Below the pieces are notes generated by a model, which was given only the letters and a program-made list of their open reading frames with translations, was not told the origin of the DNA and did no database searches. A stretch of 64,000 bases of DNA from Siphonodentalium dalli (lineage: Eukaryota > Mollusca > Scaphopoda > Gadilida > Siphonodentaliidae): assembly GCA_032622095.1 (NCBI GenBank), contig CP136069.1, positions 4,514,976-4,578,975 on the forward strand, read 5' to 3'. Position numbers and translations under genes: made by a program. This document shows positions 54,384 through 64,000 of the stretch, in pieces; position 1 is the first letter of the stretch, and each line of letters starts with the position of its first letter.

Positions 54384-55468
54384 GGGGAGAGCGGGGCATG
54401 TTGGAACGTTTTTTATTCAATCACAATTACATGGAAATGTGAACATGGGCCCCTTCCTTTTTTCAACTTTTATTATAAAGTATATCAAAGACTTTAAATA
54501 TGGCATATCATTATGTATGATCTATTTCGCTTTTACATGGAAAAAGTCGAAAATAAATTCGTTCCAACATGGAAACCAGGGGGAAATTGGAACATCGACC
54601 GGGGTAAGTCAGAACACTGATCGTATAAGGAACACATATGAAATCAATGTAGGCCCTATATAATAGAGGTAAAACCACTAATATATTCCAATAACTATAT
54701 TAAATTGCTAGTATGAAACAGAATAGCTGAGTCCAGTAAATAAAGTATGTTCGAGAAATCGTCATCATTGGAAAACGCAACACATCCAATGAAAACGTCG
54801 TTTCACATAAAGGAGGGACGTAGCAGGGAAATTTGGAAGGGGTTTAGTGCTATCGATACAAACCTCCCCATTTGGAAGGGGTTTAGTGCTATCGATACAA
54901 ACCTCCCCATTTGCCACACAAATAATTATTCATCAACGAAAACGTATTGAAATCATATTTAGGACATGGTTGAGATGCATTCATCCATAATTTCATCTTT
55001 TCCATGATGGTTAGTTATATACTAGCTCAATGCATAATTTGTATGGGTTTTCCCGTAATTCGCACTATTGGGACACAATGGGGTGTTCCAACATGCCCCA
55101 AACGTGGAAATGGGGTCTAATGGTACACGATCTTGGAAAGACACTAATTAATCGGTATTTTTTTTTATGTATGACTGAAATGAAATGAAACTGGATCATT
55201 TGACATAATTTACACCCTTTACGTCTCGAAATTCTATCTTGAACATTGATGAAACCTGAAAATCGAAAAAATTACTTCATACCCTCAAAAACGATTTTTG
55301 TGCATATCTCTTACGCCATTCCGAGAATAATCCGATTTTTTGGCTGTTATTTGTGCATACAAGAGTGTTTTCCACAAATAAGTGGCAATTGTAGATGCTG
55401 TTTTATTTTTTAACAAGAGAGATGGGGTGTTTCAATATACCCCATGTTCCAACATGCCCCAGTCTCCC
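54384..55468. mobile_element. 1,085-bp TIR element, TA flanks
   Basis: Ends GGGGAGAGCGGGGCATGTTG and mirror CAACATGCCCCAGTCTCCC; TA at 54382-54383 and 55469-55470. An internal copy of the end motif (TTCCAACATGCCCCAAAC) lies near 55086. No transposase reading. Confidence 0.82.
54831..54911 (+). repeat. 39-bp direct duplication
   Basis: ATTTGGAAGGGGTTTAGTGC...AACCTCCCC occurs twice, inside the TIR element. Confidence 0.9.
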
Positions 55469-55770
55469 TATACGGAGTCACGGCCATATTGGATTCATCC
55501 AGCCCCACCCCCGTTTCGCCGATAGCAAATCATGTGTACATTTCTTTGTATAACTCAACTATGCGGATTTCCACACCACAGATAATTATATTAAGGAATG
55601 TTGTAGTATGTCTATGCTTGAAGTGTCATGTTCACGTTCTCCAATCTAAACCTCTTCACAAATTCAGGAGATATAATGCGTCATCGGGGTGACTAATAGG
55701 CCTACCAACTTCAACTGGAAAACCTTCAATTTAATCTGCTCCTGCATGGGTCTCCCATATCAGTAGAGCT

Positions 55771-56101
55771 GAATAGGTCATTGTCGCATGGGTTCGAGCA
55801 AAAAGACACCAGGATATCTCAAACGGGCAAAAAGACACACAGGATCTCAAAGTCTCACCAAACAACGGGAATTTTGTTTAGTCGTCTGCTATAATATTTG
55901 TCCAATTATCAAGGATGCGGAACTGCGCTGTCAGTCAGACTCAAAGCCCATTTAAATTATGTTGATATTTCACTCCGATCACAAACAAATAATTATCATA
56001 CTATTAATAGCATACGACTAAACAAAATTCCCGCTGTTTGGTGAAACTTTGAGATCCTGGGTGTCTTTTTGCTCGAACCCATGCGACAATGACCTATATT
56101 C
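55771..56101. mobile_element. 331-bp inverted-repeat element
   Basis: GAATAGGTCATTGTCGCATG and mirror; the arms also share CGAGCAAAAAGACACC and CGGGAATTTTGTTTAGTCGT. Confidence 0.82.
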
Positions 56102-56375
56102 AGTAAGGCCTAAACAGACTATGGCCTCCCGACATAGAATGAATTTGGTGATACTAGCCACTAAATTCACCCTCCGGGGACCTCATTCTGCAACCGTCAG
56201 ACACACTATCCTGGTGTATTTTTGTTCGAAACCATGCGCCAATGACATATTCAGCGGCAGTAGAGGCCTAAACAGACTATGGCCTCCCGGCATAGAATGA
56301 ATTTGGTGATGCTAGCCACTAAATTCACCCTCCGGGGACCTCATTCTACAACCGTCAGACACACTAGATCCAGAC
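56102..56375 (+). repeat. Tandemly duplicated C-family fragment
   Basis: Two copies of GAATGAATTTGGTGAT...CACCCTCCGGGGACCTC, each preceded by the right end of the 55771 element (CGAACCCATGCGAC / CGAAACCATGCGCC). Period about 160 bp. Confidence 0.8.
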
Positions 56376-56396
56376 TTGGTGCTGCGCTGCTATTGA

Positions 56397-56428
56397 TGTT
56401 GTTGCTGTTATGTTGTTGTAATTGTTGC

Positions 56429-56459
<31 letters not shown>

Positions 56460-56648
56460 GTTGGTGGTGTTGGTGGTGGTGTTCGTTGTGGTGGTGGTGT
56501 TGGTGTTGGTGGTGTTGGTGGTGGTGGTGGTGCATGGTGGTGTTCGTTGTGGTGGTGGTGGTGGTGGTGTTGGTTTCTGGTTGTGGTGGTGGTGTTCGTT
56601 GTGGTGGTTGTGGTGGTGGGGGTGGCGGAGATGGTGATGGTGGTGGTG

Positions 56649-56680
<32 letters not shown>

Positions 56681-56770
56681 GGTGGTGTTGGTGGTGGTGG
56701 TGGTGGTGGTGTTCGTTGTGGTGTGTTCGTTGTGGTGTGTTCGTTGTGGGGGTGGCGGAGATGGTGATGG
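56397..56770 (+). repeat. TGG/TGT microsatellite
   Basis: Mixed (TGG)n and (TGT)n with TTCGTTGTGG interruptions and a duplicated GGGGGTGGCGGAGATGG. Open in several frames on both strands, not coding evidence. Confidence 0.95.
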
Positions 56771-56892
56771 TTTTACTGCTGCCGTCGGGAAGAGATACCA
56801 AATAGAATTGCTAACTCAGCATGGTTCGACTGACATTTAAGCAGGAATATAGTTGATCAAGTTTAGCATGAGGTATACCGGTAAACTAGACT

Positions 56893-57096
56893 CATTTTAA
56901 TGCATGGGTTAATGTCTATTACAGTTTAATGCATGGGTTAATGTCTTATCCAGTTTAATGCATGGGTTAATGTCTATTCCAGTTTAATGCATGCGTTAAT
57001 GGGAGTGGAGACCGGTGGGGGTTAATGTCTATTCCAGTTTAATGCATGGGTTAATGTCTATTCCAGTTTAATGCATGGGTTAATGTCTATTCCAGT
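56893..57096 (+). repeat. 29-bp minisatellite, about 7 units, with a foreign insert
   Basis: Unit TTTAATGCATGGGTTAATGT followed by CTATTCCAG. At 57001-57021 GGAGTGGAGACCGGTGGGGG, a piece of the next minisatellite, sits inside. Confidence 0.92.
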
Positions 57097-57310
57097 TTTT
57101 GCATAAAGTAGATGAGTGCGTGAACAGTTGTTGGGGCGGACCCGGGGTCTTGTTTTATCGTTTACGCCTGAGACAAATTGAGTATTACCCTCAACAAGTG
57201 CCGCCACCGCCGGCTATTATAGAACATTCGCCTAAATCTCCTTCACGCCAAATTAAACCCGAGGTATCGCTAACAACTCTACTATACGCAAAACCCGAGA
57301 CAATTATATA

Positions 57311-58250
57311 GTACTGTTATGATCCTAGGGAGGGAGTGGAGATCGGGTGGGGGGGGGGGTCATGCCAGGGCGGTAGTGGATGCCGGGGGATCATGACATG
57401 GCGGGAGTGGAGACCGGGGGGTCATGCCAGTGATGGAGTAGAGAACGGTGGGGGTCATGCCTGAATCTGTTATGCCAGTGAGGAAGTGGAGACCAGGGGA
57501 TCATGCCAGAGAGGGAGTGGCGACCGGGGGTCATGCCATGGCGGGAGTGGAGGTAATGTCTGAATCAGTGATGCCAGCGAGGGAGTGGAGACCGGGGGAT
57601 CATGCCAGGGAGGGAGTATAGCGACCGGGGGTCATGCCAGGGAGGGAGTGGAGAACGGATGGGGGTCATGCCTGAATCAGTGATGCCAGTGAGGGAGTGG
57701 AGACCGGGGGATCATGCCAGGGAGGGAGTATAGCGACCGGGGGTCATGCCAGGGAGGGAGTGGAGAACGGATGGGGGTCATGCCTGAATCAGTGATGCCA
57801 GTGAGGGAGTGGAGACCGGGGGATCATGCCAGGGAGGGAGTATAGCGACCGGGGGTCATGCCAGGGAGGGAGTGGAGAACGGATGGGGGTCATGCCTGAA
57901 TCAGTGATGCCAGTGAGGGAGTGGAGACCGGGGGATCATGCCAGGGAGGGAGTATAGCGACCGGGGGTCATGCCAGGGAGGGAGTGGAGAACGGATGGGG
58001 GTCATGCCTGAATCAGTGATGCCAGTGAGGGAGTGGAGACCGGGGGATCATGCCAGGGAGGGAGTATAGCGACCGGGGGTCATGCCAGGGAGGGAGTGGA
58101 GAGCGGATGGGGGTCATGCCTGAATCAGTGATGCCAGTGAGGGAGTGGAGACCGGGGGATCATGCCAGGGAGGGAGTATAGCGACCGGGTGTCATGCCAG
58201 GGAGTGAGTGGAGAACGGATGGGGGTCATGCCTGAATCAGTGATGCCAGT
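57311..58250 (+). repeat. G-rich minisatellite with 112-bp higher-order unit
   Basis: Subunits CATGCCAGGGAGGGAGTGGA with A/G-rich variants. TGCCTGAATCAGTGATGCC recurs at 57669, 57781, 57893, 58005, 58117 and 58229, exactly 112 bp apart; each holds three subunits (ACCGGGGGATC, GCGACCGGGGG, GAACGGATGGGGG). Confidence 0.95.
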
Positions 58251-58522
58251 GAGGGAGTGGAGAACGGATGAGGGTCATGTCAGGGAGGGAGTGGAGAACG
58301 GATGAGGGTCATGTCAGGGAGGGAGTGGAGATCGGGTGGGGGTCATGCCAGGGAGGGAGTGGAGAACGGATGAGGGTCATGTCAGGGAGGGAGTGGAGAA
58401 CGGATGAGGGTCATGTCAGGGAGGGAGTGGAGATCGGGTGGGGGTCATGTCAGGGAGGGAGTGGAGAACGGATGAGGGTCATGTCAGGGAGGGAGTGGAG
58501 ATCGGGTGAGGGTCATGCCTGA
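58251..58522 (+). repeat. G-rich minisatellite, second block
   Basis: Units GAGAACGGATGAGGGTCATG followed by TCAGGGAGGGAGTG, alternating with GAGATCGGGTGGGGGTCATG. Confidence 0.92.
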
Positions 58523-58568
58523 ATCAGTGATTGGAATATAATTGAGACTCATTACAGATCCTCTATTT

Positions 58569-59017
58569 ATTCATTGCATTATCAGAAATAACGCTCCCAA
58601 ATTACTATGTTTTTGGCTTCGGCGGTGAAAAATATTTGATTCGAGTCGAGGGACCCACCCATCAAAGCTCAGAGTATTCAGATATCGATTTTTGAAGTTT
58701 GTTATTTCTCGAGATGTGCAATTATTTATGGCCCAGAAAAGAGTCGTCAAACCGACGGTCTTGGACAATTGCGGATGAAGATGGATAACTCTAAAATCAA
58801 GTGGTAAATACGGTCAAATTTCTTGATACTCAAGTGATAATACGGCCATATTTCGTTGAATAAAATGTTTATACCACGGTAGACAGTCACTGTGGTTAGC
58901 ATTATTTTGTTACAATTAATCGATTTTGATAACAAAAGCGTATTTTGAAGAAATATTGTTAATGTTGTTGTATCGTGGTGATACGGGGACCGTCTGATCG
59001 GATTTAGTACCTTTAAG
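58569..59017 (+). mobile_element. B-family element, near full length
   Basis: GAAATAACGCTCCCAAATTA through GATGGATAACTCTAAAATCA to GGATTTAGTACCTTTAA. Best-preserved B copy; no coding frame. Confidence 0.8.
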
Positions 59018-59202
59018 GGGCAGCCATTTTCAACAAAGTACTTCTCTGGATATATCTGGCGAAAAATCTTGAATTTCACATACCATCATTATTAAGAGAC
59101 GACAAAATGTATTTTAATACATTTGAGAGGTTAAAAATATGTTTTCTTGTTTTGTCCCTTATGGTATACCAAGAACTGCTACAATAATTAATAATTTCAC
59201 AC

Positions 59203-62200
59203 AAGGCTCCAATCACCTAATAACTTATTATCTTGGCTCCAATCACCTAATAACTTATTATCTTGGCTCTAATCACCTAATAACTTATTATCTCGGCTCT
59301 ATTCACCTAATAACTTATTATCTTGGCTCTAATCACCTAATAACTTATTATCGCGGCTCTAATCACCTAATAACTTATTATCTTGGCTCTAATCACCTAA
59401 TAACTTATTATCGCGGCTCTAATCACCTAATAACTTATTATCTTGGCTCTAATCACCTAATAACTTATTATCTTGGCTCTAATCACCTAATAACTTATTA
59501 TCTTGGCTCTAATCACCTAATAACTTATTATCTTGGCTCTAATCACCTAATAACTTATTATCGTGGCTCTAATCACATAATAATTTATTATCTTGGCTCT
59601 AATCACCTAATAACTTATTATCTTGGCTCTAATCACCTAATAACTTATTATCTTGGCTCTAATCACCTAATAACTTATTATCTTGGCTCTAATCACCTAA
59701 TAACTTATTATCGCGGCTCTAATCACCTAGTAACTTATTATCTTGGCTCTAATCACCTAATAACTTATTATCTTGGCTCTAATCACCTAATAACTTATTA
59801 TCGCGGCTCTAATCACCTAATAACTTATTATCTTGGCTCTAATCACCTAATAACTTATTATCGCGGCTCTAATCACCTAATAACTTATTATCTTGGCTCT
59901 AATCACCTAATAACTTATTATCTTGGCTCTAATCACCTAATAACTTATTATCGCGGCTCTAATCACCTAATAACTTATTATCGCGGCTCTAATCACCTAA
60001 TAACTTATTATCTTGGCTCTAATCACCTAATAACTTATTATCTTGGCTCTAATCACCTAATAACTTATTATCGCGGCTCTAATCACCTAATAACATATTA
60101 TCTTGGCTCTAATCACCTAATAACTTATTATCTTGGCTCTAATCACCTAATAACTTATTATCGCGGCTCTAATCACCTAATAACTTATTATCGCGGCTCT
60201 AATCACCTAATAACTTATTATCTTGGCTCTAATCACCTAATAACTTATTATCTTGGCTCTAATCACCTAATAACTTATTATCTTGGCTCTAATCACCTAA
60301 TAACTTATTATCTTGGCTCTAATCACCTAATAACTTATTATCTTGGCTCTAATCACCTAATAACTTATTATCTTGGCTCTAATCACCTAATAACTTATTA
60401 TCTTGGCTCTAATCACCTAATAACTTATTATCGCGGCTCTAATCACCTAATAACTTATTATCGCGGCTCTAATCACCTAATAACTTATTATCTTGGCTCT
60501 AATCACCTAATAACTTATTATCTTGGCTCTAATCACCTAATAACTTATTATCTTGGCTCTAATCACCTAATAACTTATTATCGCGGCTCTAATCACCTAG
60601 TAACTTATTATCTTGGCTCTAATCACCTAATAACTTATTATCTTGGCTCTAATCACCTAATAACTTATTATCTTGGCTCTAATCACCTAATAACTTATTA
60701 TCGCGGCTCTAATCACCTAATAACTTATTATCTTGGCTCTAATCACCTAATAACTTATTATCTTGGCTCTAATCACCTAATAACTTATTATCGCGGCTCT
60801 AATCACCTAATAACTTATTATCTTGGCTCTAATCACCTAATAACTTATTATCGCGGCTCTAATCACCTAATAACTTATTATCTTGGCTCTAATCACCTAA
60901 TAACTTATTATCTCGGCTCTAATCACCTAATAACTTATTATCGCGGCTCTAATCACCTAATAACTTATTATCTTGGCTCTAATCACCTAATAACTTATTA
61001 TCGCGGCTCTAATCACCTAATAACTTATTATCGCGGCTCTAATCACCTAATAACTTATTATCGCGGCTTTAATCATCTAATAACTTATTATCTTGGCTCT
61101 AATTACCTAATAACTTATTATCGCGGCTCTAATCACCTAATAACTTATTATCTTGGCTCTAATCACCTAATAACTTATTATCTTGGCTCTAATCACCTAA
61201 TAACTTATTATCGCGGCTCTAATCACCTAATAACTTATTATCTTGGCTCTAATCACCTAATAACTTATTATCTTGGCTCTAATCACCTAATAACTTATTA
61301 TCTTGGCTCTAATCACCTAATAACATATTATCGCGGCTCTAATCACCTAATAACTTATTATCTTGGCTCTAATCACCTAATAACTTATTATCGCGGCTCT
61401 AATCACCTAATAACTTATTATCTTGGCTCTAATCACCTAATAACTTATTATCTTGGCTCTAATCACCTAATAACTTATTATCTTGGCTCTAATCACCTAA
61501 TAACTAATTATCGCGGCTCTAATCACCTAATAACTTATTATCGCGGCTCTAATCACCTGATAACTTATTATCTTGGCTCTAATCACCTAATAACTTATTA
61601 TCTTGGCTCTAATCACCTAATAACTTATTATCGCGGCTCTAATCACCTAATAACTTATTATCTTGGCTCTAATCACCTAATAACTTATTATCTTGGCTCT
61701 AATCACCTAATAACTTATTATCTTGGCTCTAATCACCTAATAACTTATTATCTTGGCTCTAATCACCTAATAACTTATTATCTTGGCTCTAATCACCTAA
61801 TAACTTATTATCTTGGCTCTAATCACCTAATAACTTATTATCGCGGCTCTAATCACCTAATAACTTATTATCTTGGCTCTAATCACCTAATAACTTATTA
61901 TCGCGGCTCTAATCATCTAATAACTTATTATCGCGGCTCTAATCATCTAATAACTTATTATCGCGGCTTTAATCACCTAATAACTTATTATCTTGGCTCT
62001 AATCACCTAATAACTTATTATCTTGGCTCTAATCACCTAATAACTTATTATCTTGGCTCTAATCACCTAATAACTTATTATCTTGGCTCTAATCACCTAA
62101 TAACTTATTATCGCGGCTCTAATCACCTAATAACTTATTATCTTGGCTCTAATCACCTAATAACTTATTATCTTGGCTCTAATCACCTAATAACTTATTA

Positions 62201-64000
62201 TCTTGGCTCTAATCACCTAATAACTTATTATCTTGGCTCTAATCACCTAATAACTTATTATCTTGGCTCTAATCACCTAATAACTTATTATCGCGGCTCT
62301 AATCACCTAATAACTTATTATCTTGGCTCTAATCACCTAATAACTTATTATCTTGGCTCTAATCACCTAATAACTTATTATCTTGGCTCTAATCACCTAA
62401 TAACTAATTATCGCGGCTCTAATCACCTGATAACTTATTATCGCGGCTCTAATCACCTGATAACTTATTATCGCGGCTCTAATCACCTAATAACTTATTA
62501 TCTTGGCTCTAATCACCTAATAACTTATTATCGCGGCTCTAATCACCTAATAACTTATTATCTTGGCTCTAATCACCTAATAACTTATTATCTTGGCTCT
62601 AATCACCTAATAACTTATTATCTTGGCTCTAATCACCTAATAACTTATTATCTTGGCTCTAATCACCTAATAACTTATTATCTTGGCTCTAATCACCTAA
62701 TAACTTATTATCTTGGCTCTAATCACCTAATAACTTATTATCGCGGCTCTAATCACCTAATAACTTATTATCTTGGCTCTAATCACCTAATAACTTATTA
62801 TCGCGGCTCTAATCATCTAATAACTTATTATCTTGGCTCTAATCATCTAATAACTTATTATCGCGGCTCTAATCACATAATAACTTATTATCTTGGCTCT
62901 AATCGCCTAATAACTTATTATCTTGGCTCTAATCACCTAATAACTTATTATCGCGGCTCTAATCACCTAATAACTTATTATCGCGGCTCTAATCATCTAA
63001 TAACTTATTATCTTGGCTCTAATCACCTAATAACTTATTATCGCGGCTCTAATCACCTAATAACTTATTATCTTGGCTCTAATCACCTAATAACTTATTA
63101 TCGCGGCTCTAATCACCTAATAACTTATTATCGCGGCTCTAATCGCCTAATAACTTATTATCTTGGCTCTAATCACCTAATAACTTATTATCTTGGCTCT
63201 AATCATCTAATAACTTATTATCGCGGCTCTAATCACCTAATAACTTATTATCTTGGCTCTAATCATCTAATAACTTATTATCTTGGCTCTAATCACCTAA
63301 TAACTTATTATCTTGGCTCTAATCACCTAATAACTTATTATCTTGGCTCTAATCACCTAATAACTTATTATCTTGGCTCTAATCACCTAATAACTTATTA
63401 TCGCGGCTCTAATCACCTAATAACTTATTATCGCGGCTCTAATCACCTAATAACTTATTATCTTGGCTCTAATCACCTAATAACTTATTATCTTGGCTCT
63501 AATCACCTAATAACTTATTATCGCGGCTCTAATCACCTAATAACTTATTATCTTGGCTCTAATCACATAATAACTTATTATCTCGGCTCTAATCACCAAA
63601 TAACTTATTATCTTGGCTCTAATCACCTAATAACTTATTATCTCGGCTCTAATCACCTAATAACTTATTATCTTGGCTCTAATCACCTAATAACTTATTA
63701 TCTTGGCTCTAATCACCAAATAACTTATTATCTTGGCTCTAATCACCTAATAACTTATTATCTTGGTTCTAATTACCTAATAACTTATTATCTTGGCTCT
63801 AATCACCTAATAACTTATTATCTTGGCTCTAATCACCTAATAACTTATTATCTTGGCTCTAATCACCAAATAACTTATTATCTTTGCTCTAATCACCTAA
63901 TAACTTATTATCTTGGCTCTAATTACCTAATAACTTATTATCTTGGCTCTAATCACCTAATAACTTATTATCTTGGCTCTAATCACCTAATAACTTATTA
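59203..64000 (+). repeat. 30-bp satellite, about 160 units, continues off-window
   Basis: Unit AATCACCTAATAACTTATTA followed by TCTTGGCTCT. Two main variants differ at TCTTGG/TCGCGG, with rarer TCTCGG. TAATAACTTATTA inside the unit is a near-palindrome. Very uniform, with almost no indels: units stay in register with the 60-base lines to the end. Confidence 0.98.

Noticed and set aside
56279-56801. Long Trp/Val/Gly-rich and His/Thr-rich frames on both strands
   Set aside because: Translation of the TGG/TGT microsatellite in several frames at once.
59203-64000. Regular 30-bp repeat resembling a CRISPR array
   Set aside because: Units are contiguous with no unique spacers, about 160 copies, in an animal-type sequence with no cas genes.

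Overview
The window is AT-rich eukaryotic (animal) DNA made almost entirely of non-coding repeats. No bacterial-style genes, rRNA, convincing functional tRNA or CRISPR array is visible. The only confident gene is the 5' end of a hemicentin-like gene (extracellular-matrix protein with an N-terminal von Willebrand factor A domain) on the minus strand. Exon 1 (46754-47021: start codon, signal peptide, first half of vWA) and exon 2 (1715-1944: second half of vWA) join in a compatible phase across a first intron of about 44.8 kb. The rest of this normally huge gene lies beyond the left edge. Bases 47022-64000 are upstream of the start codon. A dispersed repeat at 440-872, SINEs and many TIR/foldback elements suggest a marine mollusc, probably a bivalve; this rests on memory of repeat style and is not proven.

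Families named here for the annotation. A: TA-flanked foldback MITE, about 100-230 bp, ends CAGTAATGCCCTAA. B: about 450 bp element ending in GAGTACCTTTAA. C: elements with ends CAAGCC/GGCTTG, a 90-bp hairpin at each end and 8-bp target duplications (hAT-like). D: TTAA-flanked elements with two long hairpins (stem contains AATGCATTCTCTTATATATG) separated by an AT-rich spacer, and with several different outer ends (D1 CCCTTTACCCAACA, D2 CCCTTTGAGTGCC, D3 AGTCGTAAGTC, D4 CATGACTGGAGC). E: 80-90 bp hairpin AACCCATA...GGTGCCCCTC. No transposase was recognised, so all appear non-autonomous.

Layout. 1-1714: part of intron 2, with a broken in-frame copy of exon 2. 1945-46753: intron 1, a mosaic of A-E elements, nested insertions, and minisatellites (35 bp x17 at 12898; 56 bp at 28812; 18 bp at 30137; a 14-copy array of half an A element at 30737; a 660-bp tandem duplication at 32937; 30 bp x13 at 40001; 50 bp x5 at 43293). 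47022-59200: upstream region with C-rich TIR element, a triple nested insertion at 49172-50054, a SINE interrupted by a MITE at 53636, a 1.1-kb TIR element, a TGG microsatellite and a G-rich minisatellite. 59203-64000: a 30-bp satellite of about 160 units that runs off the window and carries a 900-bp higher-order period.

The best biology is the nesting record: 8-bp, TA and TTAA duplications can each be read directly because elements have inserted into one another, and several minisatellites are clearly amplified pieces of these elements.
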